DNA of 64,000 nt from Hermodice carunculata (lineage: Eukaryota > Annelida > Polychaeta > Eunicida > Amphinomidae): the NCBI GenBank assembly GCA_964020975.1, contig OZ026624.1, positions 70,730,091 to 70,794,090 of the forward strand, given 5' to 3'. The translations under genes were made by a program, and so were the position numbers. Positions 1-12,080 of this stretch are shown in pieces; position 1 is the first letter of the stretch; each line of letters starts with the position of its first letter. The notes beneath the pieces were generated by a model, which saw nothing but the letters and a program-made list of their open reading frames with translations, was not told where the DNA came from and ran no database searches.

Positions 1-176
1 TGCCTCTAGATCGGGACAAAACAGTGCTAAATTTTTGAAATCTGAGACACTCCTTTTTTGTTATTCATTATATAAATGCAAGTTTGTTGTAGTTTTGGAG
101 TCCCAGTCTGCAAAAGTGGATGACCTGAATCAGTACTTTGTGATGATTATGATGATCTTTTGTGTTTATTTATAAA

Positions 177-415
177 ATTGATTGTGAATGTGGAAAGTCA
201 TATATCGGTGAAACGGGGCGCCCCCTAATGGCAAGAATTTCTGAGCACAGGAAAGCAGTTACACAAGGCGAAATTAACAAGTCGGCGATAGCAGAACACT
301 GTCTTGACTGTTGAAAACAAATATGTTGGAAAGAATGCAAACCTTTAACCTTTGAGCCCAATTATTGGAAAAGGAAAATACGTGAATCTATTGTATTTGT
401 GTCTTTTTGTCCAAA
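177..415 (+). mobile_element. Penelope-like retroelement remnant (GIY-YIG endonuclease end)
   Basis: The translation reads IDCECGKSYIGETGRPLMAR, then ISEHRKAVTQGEINKSAIAE, and later WKRKIRESI. This matches the C-terminal GIY-YIG endonuclease of Penelope-like elements: a CxC knuckle, YIGET, an R-x3-H segment, KSAIAEH and a final RKxRESI. Only the 3' part of the coding region is in the window; the reverse transcriptase would lie to the left. The copy is decayed and looks old. The AT-rich sequence to about 660 may be its 3' tail. Confidence 0.75.
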
Positions 416-2541
416 ACCACTTCCTAGTAGTCATTACCCTATTCCGTAGGCCGAACTCTTTGCTCTCCATAAGCTAACCTGTCCCTGTCTAACTTATATA
501 CATAGAAGTTCTATTGTCCATATTGCACACGTTCCTCTGTAAAATTTTGACATAGGCTGTATTAGCCCAAATAAATTAAAGGGTCTTCAGCGGGTAGCTA
601 CTCAACATGTTTCGGAGCCTTTTACCCGTACTATAAAAATTAAAAGGTACAAGACAGGTCCTGAAACTGGTATGAATCGGGATAATGCATTGGAGATAGG
701 ATTCGTCTGGGACTCTATTGTGAAGCAAAATAATTGAATAATTCCTTAGTAGGCCTAGGCTGTATATTTAGCACGCAGTAATGAAAAGTTCTAAGTCATT
801 TTGTTATTAAGAGTACAAATATGTTGTTTACTTTCTTATCCATGTAAATGACGTCAAAAATTACATATAATTACGTGCAAAGCTTAACTGACCAGTCTAA
901 CGTTCAAATAACACCTTTACTTCCATTGAGAAAGCTGGGGACATCACCGGCGAAATATCTGGATATCAGAAATATTACCACATGGATTAAAAGTCCAATA
1001 TAAACTTCAATTTATAATGTATGTCTGTTAAGTATTGGTGTGGTAACAGTGATTTATTGGTTTTTGCAGTGCTTGATAGATAATGTAGTAGCTGAATCAG
1101 AACTACTGACATTACATGCTGGTATTTGAATAAGAGCTCTTTTCATGAAGAATTGAAGATACAATCTTCGTCTTGAATCTTCACAAATGTAGGGAAAATC
1201 AGAGGCTGGTTTGGGTGGAATTGAAGCTCTGGAGCAGGTTACCCCGGGAATCCTGTCAATGTGAGTGTATCCTGATCAATGACAGCTTTCCTAACCTGAT
1301 CAAGTTTGAAATGGGAGACCCTTATTTTTGGCCTGATGAAGCACTGAGTAAATGTAAATATATGTTCAGCAAGCAATTCAAACTTTACAGTTTATGATGG
1401 AAGAAATGTCCAGGCTAACTGCATGTAACTTGCACTCAGACAACTGGCAAACACAGGGTGCACATATGACTGCTGCCCAGGGTTCCCCAGGGGGCCACGA
1501 TCCTTAAGGCCCTGGGTACAAATAAACATTGAGTGGTTTTAGTGTATGATTTGTAAATTTGTCAAACATGTAAAAACTGCTGTTTTAATGTGCTTGTAAG
1601 TGTTTATATTGACCTGTATTTTAAGAGGAGCTGTATTGACCTCCTGCTGGGTAGCTATTGCTGATATTTGTGGGCAGATTTTTTTTAAAATCCTTGGAAT
1701 GTGAATTTTGCCTTATTGTGTATTATCCACTGCAAACAAACATGGGAGCAAAAATGTTCACAGGGAATTAAATTTGGTTCTGAGGTATTTAACCATGAAG
1801 GACCTATGAACCCAGAAGGCCTAATGCCTGATATATCCGCATACAACTTTTCTCTTTTAAAAGTTACCAGCTGCAAGTATCCAATGTCTTAGAGGTTGTC
1901 TGCTTCTTTCTGGCAGGAAGAATAATATGTGGTGCTGGTCGACAGTTTTCCTGAGAAAGCTCTTGACTCAGTCTCAAGAGGGTTAGAAAAGAATGTGCAT
2001 GGTGTACATTGAAATAGGCTACTTGTTCATGTATATGCATAATGTTTCAGTGAATAAGGTCCTAAAGGCAGACTCTTTAATCTTGTATACTCAGTGCAAC
2101 AGCTTTGCCATGAACAAAAATATGGCTAAAGATTTCCAAGAAAGTCTCAATATCAGTCCCATGGTGCCCTTTGACCCAAAGGTCAAGCCAGATGGAGGCG
2201 TAATAACATTGGGGAATTTTTTTTTTTAGGTCCACCTGTTTGGGAGGTCATTATGTTTAACAGTTGTGCGTTCATCCCGTCATGGTTATGTCCATCCACC
2301 GAATATCGCAAGTGTTATTGAACACAATTTCTTGAGTAGATTATATTTAAATTTTGGTGACCTTGACATTATTTTTAAGGTCATAGGACATGCTTATGTA
2401 CGTGCAGAGAGGTGGACCAATCATTGAAGTGCAGTGCCTCTGGTTTACCCTCTGAGGTAATCACAGTCATGTATGGTTTCTAATGGGTCTTTTACATGGG
2501 ATAAACACAAAGTGCGTTACCCTTCCAGTATATTGTCCAAA

Positions 2542-2750
2542 TACAGTGGTACCTGCAGTACCTGGTTAGTCTTTCTGTTGAAGAGAAAAAAAAGAAAGAA
2601 AGAAAAAAATCACCGTGATCAGCAGGTGATGTGTCACTGCTGGTAAATTGACAAAGAAAATTGATTCTCGTGTTCTTGTGACCACAAAATATAGCCACAA
2701 AGAGCAGATGACGTGTCATGACAGTGGCTGCATACAGCAGGTACTACTCT
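2542..2750. mobile_element. TA-flanked inverted-repeat element, CAGTGGTACCTG family
   Basis: Begins TACAGTGGTACCTGCAGTA and ends GCATACAGCAGGTACTACT. The ends are inverted copies of one another and match the copies near 9.4, 38.1, 55.0 and 58.8 kb. Internal sequence is diverged and holds an A-rich tract. No coding capacity, so a non-autonomous DNA element is likely. Confidence 0.55.
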
Positions 2751-4479
2751 GGCACATACATATCATTAAAATCATTCTAACTGTAGGCCTATACATTTGT
2801 AAGCCTTTGTCTGTTGTTTCCTGCAAGTCACGAAAAATAAACATGAGGGAGCAGGGTTCAACAAGTCTCGAACATATAATTTATGTAAGGTAACCAACAA
2901 TATGCGATAGAGAGCTATGTAACTCAGGCATAAAAAGTACATGACCCCTCCCTGCCACCCACCCACCCACACCCAAGTCTTCAGACTTCCTAGTTACTAG
3001 GGGAAAGATCAAAGTTAACTAGGTTGAAGAGATTTTGTTTGTATACAAGTTCTTAACAGGTCTCCTGTCAATATATCTTCTACCAAAGTTATTTATCCCA
3101 CTCATGTCTATTTCTGAACTAAATGGTCACAATGGGGAATTTGCCAGTGGGATACTTGTGGCTGACTGGACATGACCAGAATCAGCACAGGCTGATGCAA
3201 AATAAACATTCGAAGTCAGGTTCACAAGTTTCAGGCAACCTGAAACAGGTGCATTTAACCAAGCGGCCAAAACTACTTGTCATGATTTTTAGTTTTGGCC
3301 AGGTTTGTAGAAATATATGTAAGCAACAGCTGTTTCCTTGCTGACATGAGAGTATCAGTTCAGTGTTTTGGTTTTTGTTAATCCTAAAAATAGATCCTTG
3401 TACAGAGATGTTTTCCAAATTGCTTGCGGATGTGGTCCACGTCTGAGGAGTTCAGTCAGTGCAGGGGGAAATCCTGAAAATTGGACAATGGAAATGGACT
3501 GAATCACAGACAGAGTGGCTCTGATTTGGGTGATGATTGCAAAGAAGATAATGGTGCAGAAATATTCCCCTTTTGTTAAGATGTACACCTCCTGTGATTG
3601 ACCAACTGGCTAGAAGGACCATGTTTTATCAGGTCATTTACGATTATTGTGATCCTTGCCTGTGATTGTACCTGTGTTGAGAGATCACTTAGATTGACTA
3701 TATATACTTTTGAATCTTCTTACAGCATGCCCTGCAAAGACATAGTACGTACAGCTTTTAGGCCAATCATATTTAATTGTCCATTTCTGAGGTACAATTT
3801 TAAACAAAACATATGGGGCAGGGTATCTTTATTTTGGTTTTACCAGTATTTGTCAGAAACATGGCAAAATAAGACATTAAAATCCCCTCCCCCCCCCCCC
3901 CAAAAAAAAATGCATGAAGATTTTGAAGGTTTCAGGTAGGCCTCTGAAACATATGAGGGGTGGTACCTGGAAAATGTGCTATTTTTCCCAATAGAAATGT
4001 AGAGGTTTTCACTTTGTTCGCAGTCCTGCCTTTGGTTCGGAAAAAGACCAAATGTCACAAATAGAGCAAGTGCATGCCCCATTAGCTTGAATATCTATAG
4101 ACTTTTGTGTTTGATATTGAAACATGTGATTTGGGTTTTTTGCCTTTTGCACCAATTAATAAAACTATGGTTGATGACAAATTGTGTGCAACAATGTTGG
4201 CAAGCAGAAATTTGAAGACACAAATGTGGGTAGAACATAGCCACTGAACTGCACGAATGAATTTTTAAAACTGTTCATCCTATTCATTAGCTTTGTGGAC
4301 ACCAACTGCAATAAAAGTGAAGGTAAATCCTAACTTGTGCAGATTTACCATTTTTGGCCAAAAAAAAAAATTGCCCACCTGCCTGCTCCCCCAAATTGGA
4401 TTTAGATGTTACAGCAAACCAACATATTTTTAAGGACGGCCTAGTCCTTTGATAATTCATTTTAAAACATTTTAGCCAT

Positions 4480-5030
4480 TTTTGTCTCGCGACAATTAGC
4501 TGTTGGTGAGACAAAGCACTCGCTGTCCGTCCGTCCGTGAAGTGAAATTTGTTTCTTCACATTGGTATTGGAAGATGAATGTTGATGCTTTAGTAACTCT
4601 GGAATCTCGTTGCTGTCATTGTTGGGTTTGGTATTTATGTATATGGGTCATGTTTTTCTACATAAGTGTATCATACTAGAGACGTCAGTCCTTCTGGCTG
4701 TCAACAAAAACTTCCATGTGGCATTATTTCACTAACTACACTGTATAGGGCTTTCATACTTGGATTAGTGATTTGTAGTGATGGTCACTGCAGATTTGTA
4801 CTATCACTGTTACACTTCATTGGTTACATCATGCTTGAATGAGCATTGTAGAAACACTTCGGAGTGGCATTATTTCATCAACGACACTGGGTAGGGCTTT
4901 CATACTTGGGTAAATGATTGATAGTGATGGTCACTACAGATTTGTACCTTCACTGTCACACTTCATTGGTTACACCATACTTGAAGGAGCATTGTACAAG
5001 AACTTTGTAGTGGCTTGAGTTGCGCTGGCA
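4480..5030. repeat. GTCCGTCCGTCC-bearing dispersed repeat with internal tandem units
   Basis: Starts near a GTCTCGCGACAATTAGC stretch and CGCTGTCCGTCCGTCCG. Two units of about 133 bp follow (about 4736-4866 and 4870-5005), each with GGGCTTTCATACTTGG, GTGATGGTCACT, GATTTGTAC and CACTTCATTGGTTACA. The same head-plus-tandem plan recurs at 10.4, 13.9, 18.1, 43.6 and 47.5 kb. Confidence 0.6.
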
Positions 5031-5432
5031 AGACATTCATGCATGGCTCTGGTTACATTTTGTTTGCCAAATTCAAGAAACGGCTTGCATTTGGCTAATG
5101 GTCAGAGTGGTCCCTGGCAGTTGTCGCTTATAAGGTTGTTAAGTTTGGTGAGTCATGTCACACCGTTTGACCAACAGACGTTGTTAAGCCAGTGAACAGT
5201 AAAGCAGGTACGACCAGTTTAAAAGAAGCAGGTCACTTGTTTTGCTTTCAGTTGGGAAAACTTGTCAGAAAAGATGGCATTTAAAAACTAATGCCTAAAA
5301 TGTTGTAGTACCTGTAATGCTGTTTCTAATTGAGATGGTTGTGACAGTTGCTTTATGGAGTGGATGTGTCCAGTGCACTGTCCTGCGTAAACCTTTAACT
5401 GTAAATGACAAGTTTATTTTCATGTGTATAAA

Positions 5433-5567
5433 TTTTCACAATTCAAGATAGTGTATCAGGCAGTTATTTTACTCAAATTTCACTTTCATTCTTTTGGACT
5501 TTTCACAATTCAAGATTGTGTATCAGGCATTTATTTTACTCAAGTTTCACTTTCATTCTTTTGGACT
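5433..5567 (+). repeat. 67-bp direct tandem duplication
   Basis: Two near-identical 67-bp units starting TTTTCACAATTCAAGAT at 5433 and 5500. They differ at only a few positions, suggesting a recent duplication. Confidence 0.85.
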
Positions 5568-5731
5568 TACAGTGAAGCCTCATTATGACACTGGCTGTGC
5601 CTTGCAAAATGTGTCAAGTGTCTGAGTCAGGAAAATGAGTCAAATAGCAAAGGACTGACTTTAAATCTGTCCAACTTGTGTGGTAAAGTGACTGTTGGAT
5701 ATCTTTGTGTTGTTTGTAATGAGGTTTTGCA
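5568..5731. mobile_element. TA-flanked element, CAGTGAAGCCTC family
   Basis: Starts TACAGTGAAGCCTCATTATG and ends near GTAATGAGGTTTTGC. The same ends bound the element at 54985-55332. No coding capacity. Confidence 0.5.
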
Positions 5732-5824
5732 GCAGTTATTAAACCTGTTTTGAAATACTATTTCATTGTGCAGGGGCTGCTGGTGCCATTAGCCAATTAG
5801 CCAAATGGTAATGGTTAATTTGGC

Positions 5825-6067
5825 ATAACTCATTCCACCCTAATGATGGCTTTTTGCTGCTAATATCTAAATGTCATCTGCTAATTATTGTATTTGAATA
5901 ATTTAGGGATTATTTTTCACAATTTTGGATAAAACTTGCATGGAAGATCATTCCAAAGTATATGCCCATGGTCAACAGCTTTGCTTGGTGTGCTCTGGAC
6001 GCATTGCACCCAGAGCGCCCCAAGGAAAGCTGTTGATTGGGTGTTCTATCAGGGTGGAAAGAGTTAA
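5825..6067 (-). mobile_element. TTAA MITE, CATTCCACCCT sub-family
   Basis: Ends are ATAACTCATTCCACCCTAAT and ATCAGGGTGGAAAGAGTTAA, which are inverted copies. The hairpin 5971-6037 has arms GTCAACAGCTTTGCTTGG and CCAAGGAAAGCTGTTGA and lies near the right end, so the copy is in minus orientation. Same sub-family as 8632-8854 and 26442-26680. Confidence 0.8.
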
Positions 6068-7410
6068 TACTGCAGTTGTTGCATCTTTGTGTCCCAATTT
6101 GGCGACAAATTTTGAAGGCATAGATCTGACTGTGATTGGGTGTTTATTTTCATGATTTTGCAGCATCAGTAAAGTATTTGATAGTACAAATACAGCAAAA
6201 TTAAGGAAATTTACAGAAGGTTGTCAACTTGTCAACAGCTTGCCGAAAGTGTGCGAGGGAAAGCTTGATCTGGGCTAATTGTGAAACTATAAGACGAAGC
6301 ATGCTGGTACTGGAATGAAATGTCTTTAGATCTAGAATTAACTTATTCATTCAGACAAGCACAGTTTTTATAATGATTAGCAGATAAAGAAAGGGATAAT
6401 AAGGTGAAACATGGAACTAAAGATGTCATGATTTATGTCCATATATTGTTAGTGACAGGAAATGTATATTGACATGATATGTTTCACTTGAATGATAAAC
6501 GTGAATGTCAGGAATAGGGGTACAAGAACATGAGTCATGTTTATGTTAAATAGCTACTTTTAAATTAAACAGAGAGTCCAGTACTTAACCTTAATGTTGG
6601 AAAATATTGTGGAGAGTAAGAAGAGCGTTTTATATGATGTAAATACACAAACAGATGCACGATTTATATACCATAGAGTGCATAGAGAATTTAAATAGAA
6701 CAAGGCACATTTGATGTACTTTGCATAGAAAATAACGAAGAAGACTGATGGTTCAATAGAACTTGATCCAGGCCACTTTCATCCTCAAAAACAAGAAATC
6801 TAAGTAACTCTTAACATAGAGCAGAATATTAAAACAGCTTGTAAACCTTTCAAAAGACCCCCATTAGTGACTTTTTTTCTTAGCATGGGGTCTCAGACTC
6901 AGGGTGGTAGATCCACGCAGAGACTCCACACAAACAAGGATTGTTCTGTCAAGTTTGACCTTCAGGAACAAGGATTGCAGTAAAGTGGAGTCCATGCATA
7001 CACAACACACTCAATGAAGATGTGGGGCTGTTGACAGTAGGTTGGGTGATAAGGTCAGGCAAATAAACCCAAGTGGGGGGGGGGTGCAAGTTGTTAAGAC
7101 CGAAAGCAAACGTCCACAAGCTTTTGGCAGACGCCTGACCTTTATGGACTTACAGTCTTAACATAACAGATTGTATCATAGGTAATAGCCAACAGGGTTA
7201 ATTGCCCATGTTTAACCCTTGTATCAAAAAAGTCATCAGTCAACAAGAAAATTGCCCATTTTTTCTGCCTCATGAGGCAAATGCAAAACAAGGTTTTGTT
7301 CCAGTACATGGAGTGGAATTTTGAGGTCTGTTCTTTTATCCTATTATACATGTATACAAAATTACACATACTTCTGTCAAGCATTTGTGGCATTCACAAA
7401 AATATGTTAA

Positions 7411-7431
7411 GTTATATATATATATATATAT
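7411..7431. repeat. Short (TA)n microsatellite
   Basis: About ten TA repeats within AT-rich DNA. Confidence 0.85.
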
Positions 7432-7484
7432 TATAATTTTTTAGTATACTCAATGTGTATTTAGCAGTAATAAGAGTTTTGGGG

Positions 7485-7674
7485 TTAACCCTTTCAGTGC
7501 CAATCATGTCTGTTCCTTGTAAAAAGACCTTTCATTCAAGCACCAGCTTGCCTATTAGATAGTTCCAGAAAAAAAATATCGCAGGTCAACAGCTTTTCTC
7601 GGTGTGCATTGTGCCCAATGTGTGCCAAGAAAAGCTGTTGGACTCAGTCCAAAATTTGGCACTAAAAGAGTTAA
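7485..7674 (-). mobile_element. TTAA MITE, CAGTGCCAA sub-family
   Basis: TTAACCCTTTCAGTGCCAAT at the left and TTTGGCACTAAAAGAGTTAA at the right form inverted ends. The hairpin about 7585-7642 (GTCAACAGCTTTTCTCGG / CCAAGAAAAGCTGTTG) sits next to the right end. The long side contains AAAAAGACCTTTCATTCAAG, shared with other copies. Confidence 0.85.
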
Positions 7675-7821
7675 AAGGAGGGGGGTAGGGGGAGACATAC
7701 TGTAGAGTGTTCGTGTAAGAGCCTTCTGTCTGCTGCAAGAGTACAAGCATTTGGTCAAAATTCACTAATGAGGGTTGATACTTCTCGAACGAAAACTTGT
7801 TTAGGCAGTCTGTGTTACATT

Positions 7822-7865
7822 TCAGCTAGGCGACTGGTGCCAAAGGTTGCAGGTTCGAGTCCCGC
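7822..7865 (+). other. Possible tRNA-derived SINE remnant (B-box-like site)
   Basis: GGTTCGAGTCCCGCTC fits the RNA polymerase III B-box consensus and the T-loop of a tRNA, with GCTAGGCGACTGG a weak A-box upstream. No cloverleaf can be drawn, so this is not an intact tRNA gene. It may be the head of a decayed SINE continuing to about 8010. Confidence 0.35.
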
Positions 7866-8631
7866 TCATTCCGAACATAAAGTGTATATGGTTTTTTTAC
7901 TTCAAGTTCCTGTTTCTTGTTTTTGATTTCCATTTCACAGATGTCCTGATAAAAAAAGGAAAGGACATGTAGTTGGTCAAATACTAAAACATGGCAGATT
8001 TTCAGGTCCAAGATAATGCTTAAATTTGAAATAATATTACATGTAAGTACTTAAAAAATTGTCTTAGTTTCAATATACATAAACTATTGTGAGCTGTTTT
8101 ACCTGCAAGTTGCATGTACAGTGACAGATTATGGCAAAATATATACTAAGTGGACATTAATTGAACTGTGAGCTTTAGAGAAATGACAGTGCAGAAAGTG
8201 AAGCTTTATTGGGTATCACCCATCCCCCACTGTCACCAGGGGGTATTTTAGTTGGCTTACAGAATTACAGAAAATAAATTCTAAAGGGGAAAAACACTCC
8301 ACACTTGTGAAAAGGTCAGCGTATAGAGATAATTTTACCACAGTGAACTATGATTTGTTTACATGTACACTTACGCAAAACCATAAATGACATTCCTTTC
8401 TCTGCCCACTAACCACCACAGATGAGGAAATCACAATAACCATCAACAAAGCCTGGATGACAAACACTGTAATTGTTTTTAGTGGAATGCAGACGTGCTT
8501 ATGATTGTCTCTCAGAGTACATACAATTTCCCAGTCATGGCTGGACTGGAATTTTGGAAGACTAGGGGAGGCTGCAAATGACTGGGCATAGAAAGTGGAA
8601 GTGTTGACGAGTGAAAATAATGCAAAAAAGC

Positions 8632-8854
8632 TTAACTTATTCCACCCTGATAGAAAACCGAGTCAACAGCTTTCCTTGGTGCGCTCTGGGCACACTGTGG
8701 AAAGCTGTTGACCATGGGCATATAGTTTGGAATGATCGTCATGCAAGTTTTATCCAAAATTTTGAAAAACTATCCCAAAATTAGTAAAAAAACAATTAGC
8801 AGGCAACATTTAGATATTAGCGGGAAAAAACTTTATTAGGATGGAATGAGTTAA
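8632..8854 (+). mobile_element. TTAA MITE, CATTCCACCCT sub-family
   Basis: TTAACTTATTCCACCCTGAT and TTAGGATGGAATGAGTTAA are the ends. The hairpin 8662-8712 (GTCAACAGCTTTCC... / ...GGAAAGCTGTTGAC) is near the left end. The long side carries ATTTAGATATTAGCGGG, shared with 26442-26680. Confidence 0.85.
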
Positions 8855-9083
8855 GCCCTACATGTTCATTTGACCTGGTAATTGTTGTCTAAAAAGTGGA
8901 TAACAAGAAAATTTATTACATGTATTGAGATTTTTATGATAACAGAGTGGGAATCTCACATTTCATCGGCAGATATGAAGGATTTGGGGATCCCCCAATA
9001 TGATAAAATGTTATTTGTATTATCTGTTCATGTTGCGGAAACAAAAGAAAAAGAAAACCAAACAAACAACCTACACCACAATA

Positions 9084-9326
9084 TTAACTCTTTCAGTACC
9101 AATAATACCTGTTTAAAGTCGTTCTACTAAAGTGAAACTAGTTTGAATTATCATTAGGATCTGAGATTTGTATTCCCAGTGAAAAGACCTTTCATTCAAG
9201 TATCAGTATGCCTGTAGTTCCAGAGAGAATACTCCAGCTCAGCAGCTTTTCTTGGCGCACATTGTGCGCAATACGTGCCGAAAAAAGCTGTTGACTCAGT
9301 CCAAAATATGGCACTGAACAGGTTAA
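9084..9326 (-). mobile_element. TTAA MITE, CAGTGCCAA sub-family
   Basis: TTAACTCTTTCAGTACCAAT and TATGGCACTGAACAGGTTAA are the ends. The hairpin 9239-9294 (CAGCAGCTTTTCTTGGC / GCCGAAAAAAGCTGTTG) lies near the right end. Confidence 0.85.
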
Positions 9327-9432
9327 ATGTCATGTCTATTATGCTCCCAGGTGAGAGTAGGATTTTTAGTCATACCTCGTTACAAACACTGCATTTAGTT
9401 GTCTCATAACTTGCCAATATTACTATATGACA

Positions 9433-9610
9433 TACAGTGGTACATGCTGTATGCAACCACTGTCGTGAGCAGCCACACTACTTTTTGTGGTCACAATAGC
9501 GGTGACACAGGAGTCAGTTTCAGTAAATTTACGTGCAGTGACTGGTCATCTGCTGTATGTGGTCACTTTTTCTTGACAGAGGGGTAGCCGCATACAGCAG
9601 GTTTTACTGA
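9433..9610. mobile_element. TA-flanked element, CAGTGGTACCTG family
   Basis: Begins TACAGTGGTACATGCTGTAT and ends GCATACAGCAGGTTTTACTG, with GTCGTGAGCAGCCACA and TTTTTGTGGTCAC inside. Closest relatives are the copies at 38126 and 55049. Confidence 0.75.
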
Positions 9611-9727
9611 ATATACTTTCTTTGCAAATACCAAAAATTTGTGATCTCTTCTTGTTCCCTTCCAATCTCTTGTTATGCTCATTCCTCCAAAATGTACCAT
9701 ATCCTAATTCCTGGATAACAATGTGTG

Positions 9728-10100
9728 TACAGTGGTCCCCTTCTTATGAGCTCCCCGGCCCCACCCTCACAGTCCTAAGATATTCTGTCATATACAATGT
9801 AGTAAGTTTGGTGTTCTCCTTTTATTTCCATTTACAAGAGAGGCCACCCCCTTCATTAAGCCACATTTATGGTGCACTTGGGGTGACCTTATTCAGGGAC
9901 CACTGGTGCCATTAGCCAAATGCTAATGTTTCATTCATTTGGCTAAATAAATTTGTAAATGGCTAAATTAAATTTCAATATAAATTGTTACAGAAGGATC
10001 AGGTTAAATTGTGGCTTGATTACTATTTTATTTCGCAATTTGGCTACAAATTTTGAAGGCCTAGATCTGCCCTGCTTATTATAACAGGGGGACCATTGTA
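9728..10100. mobile_element. TA-flanked element, CAGTGGTCCCC family, with an inserted segment
   Basis: Outer ends are TACAGTGGTCCCCTTCTTAT and TAACAGGGGGACCATTGTA. Between about 9900 and 10060 lies unrelated sequence beginning GGTGCCATTAGCCAAATGC. That motif also occurs near 5783 and, altered, near 20312, so a second repeat has probably inserted here. Confidence 0.55.
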
Positions 10101-10394
10101 TACTTTAAATCACAGAGTACTACCAATTTCTCAATGAAACACCAGGACTGGGGGTCAAGTATAGTGATTAACCTTGTTTTGACATAGACAACAGGTTACA
10201 AACTAGATCATAAATCTTGCTGGCTCATTCTTCACATATATGGTCATAAAACCTGGTTTGAGAAAAATGTTCATGGGGATCATCAAATTGAGGTTATGAA
10301 ATGGCTGCCAGGGACTGCTCGACCAATCAGCCAAATAGTAATTATGCCCCTCCTCCCCTCCCCTCCCCTCCCCCCCCCCCTTCCATCGAAGGTC

Positions 10395-11770
10395 TAAGCA
10401 GGGGGGCATATAGCGATTGTTTTGTCTGTGTTTGTGTGTTTGGGCTGGCAGTTTTCACACGATAACTCAAAAAGTTTTTTTTTTGTTAGGGCTTTCATAT
10501 TGCATGTGCTTATAGTCCTGAATAAGGTCTTAGACGAGTTCGAAGATGGGTGACCTTGACCCAATTCCCAAGGTCACAGAGCAATTTTAGTAAATGTAGT
10601 TTTGACATCATAACTTGGAAAGTTATTAACATAGGCTTGTCAAGTTGCAGGTGATTACAGTCCTACATAAGGTCTCAGATGGGTTCAAAGATGGGTGACC
10701 TTGACCCAATTCCCAAGGTCACAGAGCCATTTTAGTGAATTTGGTTTTTACATGATAACTTGAAAAATTTTGTGCATAGGGCTTTCATATTGGACATGTT
10801 TATGGTCCTGAATAAGTCTCAGCCCAGTTCAAAATGGGTAACCTTGACCCAATTCCAGAGGTCAGAGAGCCATTTTTGTGAATTTGGTTTTCACATGATA
10901 ACTTGAAAGTTTTGTGCATAGGAGGTTCATCTTGCACATGCTTATAGTCCTGTGTAAGGTCTCGGAAGAAATCGCAGATAGATGACTTTGACCTAGATCC
11001 CAAAGTCACAGAGCCATTTTAGGGAATTTGGTTTTCACATGATAACTTGAAAAGTTCTTTACATCGGGCTCTGATGTTGCACATGCTTATAGTCCTGAGA
11101 AAGGTTGCCGACCGGTTTGAAGATGGGTGACCTTGACCGATTCCCAAGGGCACAGAGCCATTTTTTGTGAATTTGGTTTTCACACTGTAACTTGAAAAGG
11201 TTTTTTGCATAGAGTTTCATATTACATATGCTTATAGTCCTGTATAAGGTCTTGGACAAGTTTGAGGATGAATGACTTTGAGGTAAATCCCAAGGTCACA
11301 GTTATTTTAGTGAATTTTGTTTTGATGCGATAACTTGAAAAGTTTTTTACTTAGGGATTTTTATCTTGCTCATGCTTACAGTCCTGCATAAAGTGTCGAA
11401 TGGGTTCGTACATAGGTGACCTTGACCCATTCCCAAAGCCACAGAGCGATATTAGTGAATTTGGCTTTTATAATATAACTTCAAATGTTTTTCATATAAG
11501 CTTTTCAAATTGCTGGTGATTACAGCTCTAAATAAGGTCTCAGACGAGTTCGAAGATGGGTGACCATGACCCAATTCCAAGGCCACAGAGCCATTTTAGT
11601 TTGGTTTTCACCCAACTATTAAAAAGTTTTTAACATACGCCTTTCGTATTCCACATGGTGTAAGTCCTACATAAGATCTGAGACATGTTCAAAGATAAAT
11701 CACCTTCACCCAAATCCCAAGGCCACAGAGCTTTGGGGGCATATATCTAGCAATATCTGATTGCGTTTTA
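10395..11770. repeat. Tandem array, about nine units of roughly 147 bp, inside a gggggcatatag element
   Basis: The array is bracketed by GGGGGGCATATAG at the left and GGGGGCATATATCTAGC at the right. Each unit carries TTTTCACATGATAACTTGAAAA, GCTTATAGTCCTG, a GATGGGTGACCTTGACCC-type segment and CCCAAGGTCACAGAGCCA. Units start near 10440, 10600, 10740, 10885, 11030, 11175, 11315, 11455 and 11600. They are moderately diverged. Open frames here merely read through the repeat and are not genes. Confidence 0.8.
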
Positions 11771-11839
11771 TTTTTTTTTTTAATTCAAGGAAAAAATGTG
11801 TAAATGTCTAAAACATTTTAAGGGTCATGAGAATCTTTG

Positions 11840-12080
11840 TTAACCCTTTCCCCCCTTAAACTGGTCAAAACTGGCTGGTGGTCAAATGTCACATGCTTCA
11901 TTGTTTTTTTGAACTAATTTCAACAGCAATGAAAAGCAGTGTACAGAGAATTGCAGGTGATTCTATCAAGATCACATGACCCAGGTCAACAGCTTTCCTT
12001 GGCATGGGTTGGGCACTTATTGCCCAACCCGTGCCAAGGAAAGCTGTTGACTCAGTCTTAAATCAAGGGGAAAGGGTTAA
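11840..12080 (-). mobile_element. TTAA MITE, CCCTTTCCCC sub-family
   Basis: TTAACCCTTTCCCCCCTTAA and CAAGGGGAAAGGGTTAA are the ends. The hairpin 11985-12051 has 30-base arms starting GTCAACAGCTTTCCTTGGCA and a short loop, near the right end. Same sub-family as 28284, 30955, 45105, 51878 and 54152. Confidence 0.9.

Noticed and set aside
588-640. Hammerhead-like text (CTGAAGA and CGAAAC on the minus strand) after the Penelope-like remnant
   Set aside because: The two parts are in the wrong order for the common layouts and no stems can be drawn.
3598-3939. 113-codon + strand frame ending in a Pro run
   Set aside because: The Pro run is a C homopolymer; nothing else supports coding.
7822-7865. 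Intact tRNA gene
   Set aside because: Only a B-box-like T-arm is present; no acceptor, D or anticodon arms can be paired.
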